NCBI GenBank assembly: GCA_025738555.1 | Contig: JAOVFP010000020.1 | Location: 310,001 to 374,000 of the forward strand | Length of the DNA stretch: 64,000 bases | DNA from: Cyathus striatus | Lineage: Eukaryota; Basidiomycota; Agaricomycetes; Agaricales; Nidulariaceae | Direction: 5' to 3' | Shown: one piece after another, positions 22,555 through 34,174 of the stretch | Layout: each line of letters starts with the position of its first letter | Position numbering within the stretch: the stretch's first letter is position 1 | Translations under genes and position numbers: made by a program | Notes under the pieces: model-generated | What the model was told of the DNA's origin: nothing | Seen by the model: the letters and a program-made list of their open reading frames with translations, nothing else | The model's database searches: none

Positions 22555-24296
22555 ATGACTACCGAACCAAAGAAAGAGGAAGTAAAGAAAGAGGAGAAGG
22601 TGGACGAGTATGAGAAACCTACCCCACCACCACCTACGCCTCTCCAAGAAATCAAGACTAATGTTGCTCTCATTGAGCGGGCTGTCTCAACACTAGAACC
22701 AAGATTCACTCATCGTGTCCTTAGGACGCTCGCGGCGCTGAGAAAGAAAACTGACTGGGATGTGCTAAGAGGTGCGGTCGAGGGAGTATATCCTAAAGGT
22801 TTGTTCTCTCTTCTGGTATTTTTTGCTTCGTGGTATCGAATAGGCTATACCTGTCCACAGATAGCGCTGTGAAATCCACACTCCTTGGCTGGATACCCTC
22901 CACAACTACATCCTCCAGTAATGATACGTCCATGGATATCGATCATAGTACCTCCAAGTCTGCCCCGGAACCCGTTCCCGAGGGAGAGATCTACCTTCGC
23001 CTCTTGATTATTCACCAACTCCTCAAGTCTTCAGATAACTATGCTAAAGCGCTGGACTTAGTACACGAGACGGTTGCAAAGATGCAGCAACTTAACAGGA
23101 GAAGTATGGACCCCATTGCAGCAAAGATCTGGTTTGCTGTTGAGAGAGCTTATGAGCTCAGTGAAAGGCTGTCAGAGGCAAGATCGTTAGTTCTTTTATT
23201 CCTTCTTAATTGCTTTACAGGCTGAGTATAGATTGTGATACGCAGACTCTTCCTCCAAGCCCAACGAACCGCTGATCTGCGACACGATGACGAAGCTCAA
23301 GCTGCACTTATCAACTGCCTCCTCCGAAGCTACATTGCAGACAGCCTTTTCGACCAAGCGGACAAACTCGTCTCCAAGACTGAGTTCCCAAGCTCAGCGT
23401 CCAGTCCGCAAAATGCTCGGTACCACTACTACCTTGGTCGCATCAAGGTTGTACAGCTGAACTACTCAGAGGCACACACGAATTTGCAACAAGCAATAAG
23501 GAGGGCTCCACCAGCCAAACAAGCGCCTGGATTTTACCAGGCTGTTCATAAATATTTCGTGGTTGTAGAGTTATTGATGGGGGATATTCCCGATCGTGGT
23601 TTGTTCAGGCATCCGGTGTTGGAGAAGTCGTTAAGTGCCTATTTCGACATTGTGAAAGGTGATGAGATATTTAATATAGCTTATGATTGGATTTTGATAA
23701 ATGTTATTTTGTGTAGCCGTTCGAACAGGCTCTCTCTCAACCTTCCAGTCTACCTTAGCTAAACATACCGCCCAGTTCGAAGCCGATAAAACCTATACCC
23801 TTATTGGTCGCCTTCGTCAAAATGTCATCAAAACTGGCATCCGACAACTCTCCCTTGCTTATTCTCGAATCTCCCTGCGCGACATCTGCGTCAAACTCCA
23901 CCTGGACTCTGAAGAGGATGCAGAGTACATTGTGGGTAAGGCCATTCGCGATGGCGTTATTGAGGGCAGGATTTTGCACGAGAAGGGCTGGATGGAGTGT
24001 GGTGGACAGAAAGGAGGATATGGGCCAGAGGTCAGCGATGTGTTTGGGAGGAGAATTGCGTTTTGTTTGGATTTGCATAACCAGAGTGTTAAGGTCAGTG
24101 ATCAAATTGCCATCCGTGCATTTGCAAGGAAAATACTGAAATTATACTGCAGGCCATGCGATACCCACTTAATGCACACCGGAAAGAACTCGCTGCCGCG
24201 CAGGACGCCCGGGAGCGCGAGAGAGAACTCGCACGGGAGGTGCAGGAGGGTGATTTGGACGATGAGGATTTAGGTGGTGCTGGAGATGCATTCTAG
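22555..24296 (+). CDS. RPN3: 26S proteasome regulatory subunit Rpn3 (PSMD3)
   Basis: Five exons (22555-22798, 22861-23185, 23246-23658, 23717-24093, 24153-24296) close in phase and give 500 aa, the usual size. The N-terminus is Lys/Glu-rich. The alpha-helical repeat region includes EIYLRLLIIHQLLKSSDNY and AQRTADLRHDDEAQAALIN. The conserved block NARYHYYLGRIKVVQLNYSE and the C-terminal PCI domain follow (YTLIGRLRQNVIKTGIRQLS, YSRISLRDICVKLHL, AEYIVGKAIRDGVIEG). The C-terminal tail has the typical acidic end. The protein is a scaffold subunit of the proteasome lid and is essential in yeast. The neighbouring NDUFAF2-like gene follows 200 bp downstream on the same strand. Confidence 0.95.
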
Positions 24297-24496
24297 ATAC
24301 TACTGGATATTGGACAGGTTATTGCTGCGGCCAAAGTGTATTTTCCCGTACATATTTCTATCTGACTTTGCTTTTCCGTATAAATAAGCCTTCTGAAATT
24401 CTGATTGGCTGAACAGCTGACGTAATACTAAGAAAGGTTCAACCCTGGCTCGCTGCTCCTGGCACGAACTGCAATACTTCTTGTGTTCGCATTACT

Positions 24497-25369
24497 ATGT
24501 CCTTTCTTATGCGAATATTCAATGCTTTCCGCAATCCAGTGAGAAATATCATCCTTCGTGGCCCTCGGTGGAAGCTCACGCCATTTCATCGGCCCACAAC
24601 TTCAAGGTTCGATATGTAGGTCGTGACCTGGAAGGTAAATGAAGCTATGTGCACCTACTCCGAATGTCTGTACTGAGCTCGAGCCTTTCTCTGACTAGGA
24701 AATAGATTCTTTGAATATCCTAGCACTTCAGATGGTAGGCTTCGTTTTGCTCGTTTTTTGTCTCGAGTTATTCATCCAACCTTCCTTAGACCCACGACGA
24801 ACGAAGCGCATGGTGCAATATGCCGATCCCGAACACATGACGACCTACATTGGAGGAAATAAGAGGCTTCCAAGTTAGTAGAACTTATTTTTCATGTTCA
24901 GTATAATGGCTTATAAATAATCACAGTTCAGTGGTCCTCATGGCTAACGCATACACGTCCGCACCCTCCCACACTCGAAGTCAGAACTCTTCTTTTGATC
25001 ATTGTCTACGAATTTTGATGCAAGTTATTATTCTTACAGGAGCTACAAGCGGATGTTCAACGTCAACAACGTGTGCTAATGAATGCTGCAATGATTGAAA
25101 CTCGCGACCGGGAAGAGCAAGAACAAATGGCAAGGTTACGCGCAGAATTGCAAAGAGAGGCATTAGCTCCCCCTTCTAAATCTTCACATGTGGAAGAAGT
25201 GCAACCGCAGGTGAAAGTGGAGTCAGGATCTGAAGTGCCACCGCGTCAGGTGGAGTACACAAAGGCAAAGCCGCAACATGAAGACACTGAACCTCCCAAC
25301 AGTCCTTGGAAAACCAATTCAGAACCTCAACCTGTAGCCTGGACGCCCCGTGCGATAAAACGAGGGTAG
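24497..25369 (+). CDS. Mitochondrial complex I assembly factor, NDUFAF2/NDUFA12 family
   Basis: Six exons (24497-24538, 24607-24634, 24699-24734, 24790-24873, 24927-24979, 25040-25369) close in phase and give 190 aa. Family landmarks are VRYVGRDLEGNRFFEYPS, DPRRTKRMVQYADPEHM, IGGNKRLPIQWSSWLTHTR, HPPTLEELQADVQRQQRV and AAMIETRDREEQ. These fit the NDUFAF2 (mimitin, B17.2-like) branch of the NDUFA12 family better than the structural subunit. The last ~80 residues are a disordered Glu/Pro/Lys-rich tail. By family the protein helps late assembly of NADH:ubiquinone oxidoreductase in the mitochondrial inner membrane. The short first exon (14 codons) was chosen because it joins in phase 0 to VRYVGRD. 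Confidence 0.85.
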
Positions 25370-25809
25370 CTGCGTGGTTTGTCAATGTATATCCTTCATG
25401 TTTCTTCTTGTCCATCGGATATGGGCAAGTAGCTTTGCCAATTTGATCATGTTCATGGATTAACGGCGATGCTGCGGCGTATTTTCAGTCGCATATTTGT
25501 CTGCCTAAAGTCACAATCTGTCCTACACTCAGTTCACGTCGAAGGGAAGAACAGTAGGCAATGCATGTAAATAAGGATAATTTAATAAACCGAATTAAGA
25601 TCTGACCATGTGCCTTCCCCATTCCAAAAATAACACTTTCAGTACTTGCTTCTCTGTGCTGTGTACACACCAATGCACATTGAATGCACACCATATTACA
25701 CTGTGTGTTTTCTACTCCTGTCGTTGAGTCATTTATCTGTCAAGGCTCTGTCCAACATTTTGTACGCTCCAAGTTCAACGTTTCAATTTTGATCCCAGGA
25801 TATCGCATT

Positions 25810-28237
25810 ATGACATTCGCTGTTTTGGATATACGAAGAATATGGCTTGCCTTCCGAAGGATGATTTCGAGTAAATCACTGATATAAGAGCTCGCGCAGT
25901 GGGTAGTATATTTCTGCTTACTTATATGACTGAGATGGCATATACGTTATCGCAACCACAAAGTGAAACCTCCTCGGTCGACTCCTACGCCACCCGCACT
26001 CATTATGACAGTGACATGAACTTGGCTGCGATACTCTTCGATAAAAACTACGGTACCTCATTTCAGGATCTGAACACCTATACTCTATCCGAACTCACCA
26101 TCGCATTTTCCTAGTACCCTTATTCCTCCTGTACGGTATCGCCGACAACAGACACTAACCCTCAGTGCCATACCCCTACCCCTGCCTTTAGTATTCCATA
26201 TTCTGAGCCCTCCGCGCACCTCTTGGATGATACCCTTACAATGTCTGACCCGCAACGAAACCCCGAGCATTTGCCCCCACTTGCCATTCTCAGATTCAAT
26301 AAGCCTCAATGTGCCCGACTCTTTTGAGGCGTCTAGAATCGCTAGAATCGCAAGAGTGGGATTACCCATAATACATCCGTTGTCGCCTGTTGACGGACCC
26401 GCAGGGAAGCCCCAGACATTGACCGTGGGCTTGGGAGAGTAGTTGGAGACATTCGTTCCTTTGATTCCCTGCAACCATCAGCGCTACAACCGGAACGAGA
26501 GAATGCATATTATCTTCTTTTTACTTCAACAGAAAGTCGGTACTTATGTTTAGGCCTGACGATGATTCTAAGGAGATTGAGTTGGAACCTTTGCGAATAG
26601 TTTACTCGTGAGTTAGAAATGGGACTGGACCATGCTATGCGTTAAAATATATCTAAAAGTGATCCAGGATCCCGATTCACCTGGATGGACATCATATCGT
26701 CACCCGGAAGGCGTACGCTATTTCTGTGACACTGAAAAGGTGAGATATATTATATCTATTTGACTTCGTCCATGTTTAAAATTTATTTCGCAACACATAT
26801 ACACAGATGCGAACCTATACGAACGCGACGCGCAAGCCCAGTGCAACCCCGGCTCGTTAGTAAAAGTATTGATGAAATATACGACTTTATGTGATGTAAT
26901 TCTATACTAGTACTATCTCCTACGGCTGACCTAGTTCTCGAGTTTGTTGGGGGTAAAGCAAGGGTAAAGTGTACTATTATTTTGCGGACCCCAAAAGCCG
27001 AACAGTGTTCTTTCTTGATAAAATGAAAACTACGGATTTTTTTTTGTGGTACGAGGCTAAAGGGGCGTTGTCTGAGGTCTCTGGCATATTTACGGAATCT
27101 CGTAGAGGCTGAATATTGGTATGGGTATTTTTTAGTATTTCTTTCTGCAGCTTATAACCATTTGTAGGTGGCATGTTTTCCTGTTTCCAAGTTCGTTAGA
27201 GATCAATGAAGAAATCGTTAAGGAACTACGTGACACCATGAATTATGGGATTGGAGGTAAGTATGTTTTCGTCTGCATAGTTATTGCCCACTCGATTTAT
27301 TATCCCAGATTCGATGACAGGTCTATATTCAACCATGATGTGCTACAGCAATGATGATCTCCACAAGCTGTTAAGAATAGGGTATTTATTTTAAGTAATA
27401 TCCCCCTGTAAAGTATGGTTTTTATCTTTGATTGTCTGTAGAAAACGTTGGAACAACATATAGAGGTTCTATTTGCACGTTGAGTAAGGATTAATATGCC
27501 TGCAGTTTACAATTTTGTGCTGACTCTTTGTGTAGGCAGATTTATGTGGGGTTTTGCACTCAATCGCTTCCCTCATTGGCATGGACAACACACTGTGCAC
27601 CTCAGTCGAGATAAATCGGCTCACGGACCCATTGCGAAGGTACGGCCGTGATTATTGAAAGTGGCCTCAACATTACTATTTTCGTCTCCTGATGTCCATC
27701 TCCTCAATTTGGAAAAGATTTGGGTCGACGGATTAATTTATGAACATATCTGGACGCAATGCACTCATAAGTTGATCAATGAGTGGCAAGGGTTTACTCT
27801 ATTCGTATATATATATGTGTGTGTGTATTGCCAATCAGCTTCAACAGTCAACTGTTTTGCTAAATGCAAATGTTGCATTTCTCGTAGACTGATCATCCAT
27901 ACCGATCACCGGGCCAAGTATCAAGCTATCTGTCTACGATTGTCAGCATTGGAAACATCATTCTCAGTTTGCTGCTCGTTCGGTTGAATCGAACCAAAGA
28001 AAGTAGTACTTCTTCCAACTGTCGTAAATAAATCCCAACCACAGAGTAGTGGGCTTCGTCGCTGCCATAGCATGTATATGTATGGCCGATGCTGATACAT
28101 TGACCGGCATGCTAACTGGTTTTGCTTGGCTGGCCATAGTAGTCCTGACTGGTCTCTGCGTCTGGATGTGCTGGGAATCCGAATCTAACAATGAATCGTC
28201 TCCAGAACATTGTCACTTTTTCTGTGTGGAGAGATAA
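25810..28237 (+). pseudogene. Pseudogene copy of the HPEG-motif membrane protein family
   Basis: This is a decayed tandem copy of the gene at 28696-31437. Matching pieces appear in the same order: VLDIRRIWLAFRRMISS, HLPFSDSISLNVPD, DGPAGKPQTLTVGLGE, WTSYRHPEGVRYFCDTEK, EINEEIVKELRDTMNYGIG, SRDKSAHGPIAKV, INEWQGFTLF, SLSTIVSIGNIILSLLLVRL-like and WLAIVVLTGLCVWMCW. The frame is broken by a stop at 25885-25887 soon after the ATG, another after VGLGE at about 26440, stops just after the HPEG exon, and frame changes in the transmembrane part. It cannot make a full protein. Similarity runs the whole length, so it arose by tandem duplication and not by retroposition, since intron positions are kept. 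Confidence 0.8.
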
Positions 28238-28695
28238 ATTTATGCCGTCCTTTGACTTCCATCCGAGTTCCTCGTCATATTCCTCTTCCAGGCCTCAGTG
28301 GTTTCAGCTGCCAGTGTTACTTATGCGACCTCAAAAACCAGTAGATTCAGAGGCCACGGCCGTGTAAAACTTATGTAAAGCTTATTGATCACATATATAA
28401 TGTGTTGTATCGACTATGTAACAGTGTAGTATGAGTACGTAGCTTGCTATACTTGCTGAATGTTTTGTTTTGAGAATACTTTTGTTTCCAAAAATAAGAC
28501 TACTGTGTATAGCTGTGTGGGCGCCATGCCGCAATCGTCCAGTAGCCCATGTTGCTTCCATCATCACGTCCATCATGTTCTCTACATTTTAAACATTGTT
28601 CCTCTCTCTGAACTCTCTAGCGCCAGCATATTTTTACTCCATCAAAACTTTATACCTGTGTACTTTCAAGTTCGACGTTTAACGTCGATTGTAGA

Positions 28696-31437
28696 ATGGT
28701 TGTTGCGGCTTTGGCTTTGGACATACGGAGGCTATGGCTTGCTTTGCGGGGGATAATTTCCACGAAACCACTGTTGCGGAAGCTCGCTCGATGGATATTT
28801 TATTTCTGCTCACTTTTACGACCGAGATGGCATATACGTTTTCATGAACTCCGTAAAGAACCAAGGTCTGCGCCGCCACCTACAAGTTGCACAACGGTAG
28901 AGGATATCTGTACGCAGAATGATGCTCAAAATGATGCGAACATGAACTTGACTATGACACCCTTTCACCAAAGCTGCAGCGCGTCCCATTATGACCTAGA
29001 TACTGTTCCCCTTTCCGACCCAACTATTGCATTTTCACAGCATCCTTATTCTTCCTTTACAGAATCACCGACAACAGATAGTAACCCCCACCGCCGTAAC
29101 CCCACCCGTGCCTTCAGTATATCGGACCCTACACTCCATACTCAGCCATTGGATGACACTCTTGCAGTACCAGGCCTGCGGAGGAGCTTCGATCATTCGG
29201 CTCCCCATTTGCCATTCTCAGACGCCGTAAGTCTCAATGTGCCAGATTTTGAGGCGCTGAGGATTCCAAGAACGGGATCACCTTCGTATTCTGTTGTGCT
29301 TCCGTTACCGCCTGTTGAAGGACCCGCGGGAGAGCCCAAGAAGTTGACTGTCGGGTTGGGAGAGCGGTTTAAGACGTTCGTTCCATTGATTCCCTTGAAC
29401 CACCAGCGTTATAGTCGTAATGTGAGAATGTGTGTAGTAACATTTTTTTAATATGTATATACTAATGTTTAGGCCCGAGGATGATTCTATAGAAATTGTT
29501 TTAGAACCTCTGCAAATGGGCTTTACGTGAGTTGTGGTTTAGATACCGAGGATATTAGGCATTGAGGACCTTTCATAGACAAACAGATCCTCAAAGTTGG
29601 ATGTCGTATCTTCATCCTGAAGGTGTACGGTATTTCTGTGATACAGAAAAGGTGAAATATATTTCCTTTTCTCGTCAGTCGCTGCACGTTGATCTAATAT
29701 TTATTCTTTTAGCGCGTATACACAGACGCAAACCTGTACGACGACGACACTCTTATCCTCATTAATGAAAGCATCGATCACATATACGACTTTCTGGACG
29801 TAAACTCCGTCGTATTATCCCCTACGGCTGACCTTGTTCTCGATCTTGTTGACAATCAAGTACAATATTACTTTGCGGATCATAGAAGTAGAACAGTGTT
29901 CTACCTTGATAAGTTGAAAACTTCGGATTTTCCGTCGTGGTATGAAGTGCAAGGGGCGTCGTCTCTTAGTCATTTCGGACATCTCATCGAGGCCGAATAT
30001 TGGTAAGGGATTTTATCAACACTACTTATACTGTACTTATATACACATCTAGGTGGCATGTTTTCCTTTTCCCCAGTTCATTAACGATCCGAGAAGACAT
30101 CGTTAACGAACTACGTGATGTCGTGATACATGGGATCGGAGGTGCGTTTTCGTTGATCTTCGCATTTGCGTGAATACTCTATTTTATTGATGGCCTCACA
30201 GACGCCATGACTTCTCCATACTCTACTATGACTTATAGTAACGAGGATCTCTACAAGCTTTTGAGTGTAACGAATAGTTTAAAAAGTAAGGATCTTACTT
30301 CGGGTATTGGTGGGTTATAGAATTTGATGTGTTGCTGCAGAAAATGTTGGGACGTCATACGGAGGTTCCATCTGCATGTTGAGTAAGGTGGTGTATGCCG
30401 CCCCCGTAATTGTATACTGACCATCTGTGTAGGCAGATTTATGTGGGCTTTCGCACACGGGCGCTTTCTTCATTGGCACGGACAACCTGCTGCACGTCTT
30501 AGTCGAGATACCTCGGCTCATGGACCAATCGTGAAGGTACGGTCATGGATAATGAAAGTAGCTTCGGCATTGCTATTTTCGGCCCCTGATGTCCATCTAC
30601 GAAACCTGGAAAAAATTTGGGTCGACCGTCTAATGTATGAACATATCTGGAAGCAAACTATTCATAAACTAATCAACGAGTGGCAAGAGTTTACTCTGTT
30701 TGTGAGTATTCCAGTGTTTTTGTACGTTGGCCGACATTAAATCGCAACACAGTCGACTGTGTTGCTCAACGCAAATGTTGCATTTCTCGCGATTCAAACC
30801 ATAGACCAGGCTGACCATCCGTACCGGTCACCGGGCCAAGTGTCAAGCTATCTGTCTACGATTGCTAGCATTGGGAGTATCATTCTCAGTTTGCTGCTCG
30901 TTCGATTGAATCGTACCAAAGAGAAAGAAAGCGCCCAGGAAGCGGTAGGTGTTCAGTAGAAACATGTTAATGGTATATGTTTTGATCTTTGCACAGTGGG
31001 AATTCTTAACCGCTCGGGCCCATCCGCAATACGGACTTGAAGTTCTAGCTATAGTGTACAGTCTACCTTACGCTCTTTTGATGTGGGGGTGAGTGAATTT
31101 CATGTGTTACAGCTCTCATTGGTAATTTAACAGCTTTCACAGCGTGGTTGGCTTTCTCGTTGCGATAGCATGGATGTGCATGGCAGATGCAAATGCGGCA
31201 ACCCGTGCACTAACTGGCTTGGCTTGGTTAGCGATAGCAGTTCTGACTGGTCTTTGTGTCTGGATGGGCTGGGAATTTCGACCAGACGATGAAACACCTC
31301 GAGACGACAGCGCCAGTGATACATTTACAGTGCGGAGTGAGAAGTCTGTTCACTTGAAACGATTAAAGATGTTCTCATTTCCCTGTTTGCGAGGTTCTCG
31401 GAGATTATCAGAAGATTCAGCAGCTACCGCTGTGTAA
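28696..31437 (+). CDS. HPEG-motif multi-span membrane protein, intact copy A
   Basis: Eleven exons are proposed. The first eight (28696-29429, 29473-29526, 29579-29651, 29713-30002, 30053-30141, 30202-30285, 30341-30382, 30433-30701) are phase-checked; three more carry the membrane part. Total is about 740 aa. The first ~245 residues are low-complexity Ser/Pro/Thr. Then comes WMSYLHPEGVRYFCDTEK, which looks like the first half of a WW domain. A conserved middle contains VQYYFADHRSRTVFYLD, HLIEAEYWWHVFLFP and HGRFLHWHGQPAARLSRD. The C-terminus has about four hydrophobic helices (LLNANVAFLAIQTI, TIASIGSIILSLLLVRL, YSLPYALLMWGVVGFLVAIA, LAWLAIAVLTGLCVWMGW), then a basic/Ser tail. Mushroom genomes carry many such genes; no function is known to me. 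A pseudogene copy lies immediately upstream. Confidence 0.78.
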
Positions 31438-31730
31438 TGGTGTAATGCATATACGTGTAGAGACTATTATACCCTCTATTGTCGCTAATAATTGTATCCA
31501 TAGTACCATCGTAGTTTATATTGCTCGCATTGAGAATTTTTAGATTGAGTATGCCGTCCAAGGCGGATGATCTTAGAATGCTTACGCACCTACGGGCGCC
31601 TACACATCCTATGGGTGAATGCCATGGTCCATGGAATGGCTTATACCACGTTCCTCTTTACCCAAGCTAATTTCAAACAAGTATATCCATTCCGTTGAAC
31701 AACAATGCACGGTATGAAGCACACTTAAGT

Positions 31731-32302
31731 TTATTTTGGTCTGTTAGGTTTACTATTTCCTCCAAATACAGGTTTAAACGGTTTCGCCTGGGGCTTTGGC
31801 CACCTAGAAAATGACACATGGAAGGAAAGGTAAATAACCAGTGGATAAAACTAGAAAATTTTCAACGCACCCTCGATGGTTTAAATCCTCTTCATCTAAT
31901 TCCTCATCCTCGGGCTCCTCATCGAATTCCTCATCCTCGTCCTCATTCCATTCCTCATCCAGACCTTTCTCAAGGGTACTTTTCACCAGCTCTTCGAATG
32001 AATTTATATCCTCCGTCGTGTTCTTATTATCGTCTGCGGGTACAGAGCCTTTGCTTTCGATAACAGTTAGTGCTTTTGCTTCGACGAGGATTTTGTCGCT
32101 ATTGGATTTGGCTATCTCTGTAGTCAAACTTTCACCCTTTATAGGCGGCGCATCTGACGGTGTATTAGAGGATCCCTCTCGCTCCCTTTGACTATCATCC
32201 TTTCTATAATATGGTCAGTGTATAATTAAAGACTGAATACAGTATTCTTCAAGTGAGCACCCACGTTGATTGCAGGCGATTATCATCATGAGCTGTTGAC
32301 AT
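31731..32302 (-). CDS. Small acidic-tract protein, paralogue A
   Basis: Three exons read leftward (32302-32265, 32203-31871, 31803-31731) close in phase and give 147 aa. The N-terminal half is polar. A strongly acidic block follows (DEEWNEDEDEEFDEEPEDEE), and the last exon encodes a short basic, Pro/Lys-rich tail (WPKPQAKPFKPVFGGN, ending in KPNRPK). No known domain is recognised. The gene at 33098-33482 has the same plan, with an intron at the same place just before a similar basic tail, so the two are probably paralogues. Possible roles such as a histone- or RNA-binding acidic chaperone are guesses from composition only. No signal peptide or membrane segment is seen. Confidence 0.62.
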
Positions 32303-33097
32303 GATTGTTGATGAGTAGCGAAGATGTAACACAAATTATGTTCAGAAGCGGAAAGTACTGATTCGCGAGATCACAATCTGATTACCAGCCCCTCGACCAG
32401 ACATTCGAAGTGGATCGGAAAAGGACATCCAACGGCGCTTGACTGAGCCTGGCGTCTAAGCTGAAAGACGCCGGGATGTGCAAGCTGTGTCGAAGTAAGG
32501 CACCTCAGACAGGCCTAAATCGGGTTCGTGTAAATATGGTACACCCCGATTTTTGTAACAATTAGATTCAGAATATGCCATAAAATATGTAATGTGTCAG
32601 ATGCATTAGAAAATTCTAAATTGGGTAATAAATCTGCTTATATATTGTTCTAATTGTTTCGTGCCGAATTTACCTGTGCACCGTGAACCGAGCTTCCGAA
32701 AATTTTACGATTGGCCTGGGACAGATGGGGTCACGGATCTTATTGTAAATATCTTGCATGGATCAGTCGGTTTTCCTATTCTTGCACATATTCAAGATTT
32801 GCTCACACATCGGCCAGATAACATATTTTAATAACTATTCTAATTGTTAAGTAAGGCTGTACCATATTTACAGCGATCCGATCCACCCTTGTCTGAGGTG
32901 AGGTATGTAGCGACGGATCACGAGGGGTCCATCAACAAAGATGCGCAAGTTACGTCATGAACTTTGTGCACTACAGTACAGCTGATAACTTATCTTTTCC
33001 AAACTTGAAATCGTAATGAATTATATAATTCGTAGACTCCAAACAAACTTAGAGCAGAAAAGCAATAATAACTAGGACTTGTAGACGCAACCATCCC
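32303..33097. other. Intergenic stretch, no gene supported
   Basis: About 800 bp between the two acidic-tract paralogues, AT-rich with short frames only. It should include the promoter of paralogue A and the 3' UTR of paralogue B. Confidence 0.4.
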
Positions 33098-33482
33098 CTA
33101 TTTTTTAGTATTACTTCCTCCAACAGCAGGCCTTTTAGGTTGTGCTCTTGATCGACTGTAACATCGTATCGTTAGTCAGATGCTGTTTAAGTAAATAAGA
33201 CCTGCGTCAATCTTACAACTCGAAAGGATTCTCGTCCTCAGCGTCTTCATCCTCGTCTTCATCTTCATCCTCATCTTCATCATAGTCCTTCAAAGGATCT
33301 AGCTTTTTTCCCGCTGCAACAGGGTTAACAGATGACGCTGGAGTTATATCTCCTTTCCCAGCAACTTTTGACTCTGTGTTCTGATTTCTATTGTCCTGAT
33401 TGCCTGTTGTCTCTACTTTCTCAAGAACTTCCGACTCCATGTCCTGATTCGGATGGTCCTTGTTGGCTGAAGACGTATCCAT
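33098..33482 (-). CDS. Small acidic-tract protein, paralogue B
   Basis: Two exons read leftward (33482-33220 and 33155-33098) close in phase and give 106 aa. The N-terminus is polar (MDTSSANKDHPNQDMES) with a repeated Asn/Gln-rich motif. A (DE)n tract coded by GAT/GAA repeats follows (DYDEDEDEDEDEDEDAED), then NPF. After the intron comes a basic tail (AQPKRPAVGGSNTKK) that matches the tail of paralogue A in position and pattern (P-x-K/F-x-P-V-x-G-G, then Lys-rich end). Function is unknown. Without splicing the frame stops two residues after NPF, so the acidic protein could also exist without its basic tail. Confidence 0.6.
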
Positions 33483-34174
33483 GATTATTGTCAGGGAGTT
33501 TCTGTGCTGCTGTGCAGCGGTCTAACAACATGTGAGCAATACACATATATCACTAGACTGCAAACGGAAAACTGACGTGTCAAAGCAGCTGGCAAAGGTG
33601 GGTGACTGTAGTGACTGGTGCCGGTGAGAAACGATAAGCACATGTCATCATGACTTGCAAACCATAATGCACGATTGAGCATGCGCTTAAACGAGCGCTT
33701 GTTTGTATATGAAGTTACCTACTGATTACGTAAACGATGAAGCGTGACTAAGTCAATGATATACAGTAAGTACTAAGTATACCATCAACTTACCACGATA
33801 CCATACCAAGTACGCCGAGAGAATGAGACGGAACCGCATTTAGCTGGTTCAGCTGGTCAGTCTAGATCGGACTTGTTATGAACCGTTAAGAAGTGCTGTA
33901 CCTCGGAGCAAGCGCTCTGCGAGAAGAATCTGTCACACTGACAAGCGGCGCTAGGGCTGTGTGGAAGCCGCACATGCTGTGAGCGCAGCTTCATTTTGGC
34001 TAATCTGTCCGGTCGCTGTAAAAAGTTACCTGTGGAGGTACGCACTGCAGTGACTCCTCGTCGTTCTTTATTGGAAAACTGTCCGTATTGATTGCACTGC
34101 CGATATTCCGTGAAGTTCGTATAAGAGCATGCATCTCTACATTTTCTGCACACACACGCTCGACCCACCCCAAG
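33483..34174. other. Intergenic stretch, no gene supported
   Basis: About 690 bp between divergent genes (acidic paralogue B and HPEG copy B). It holds only short frames without recognisable motifs. Confidence 0.4.
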
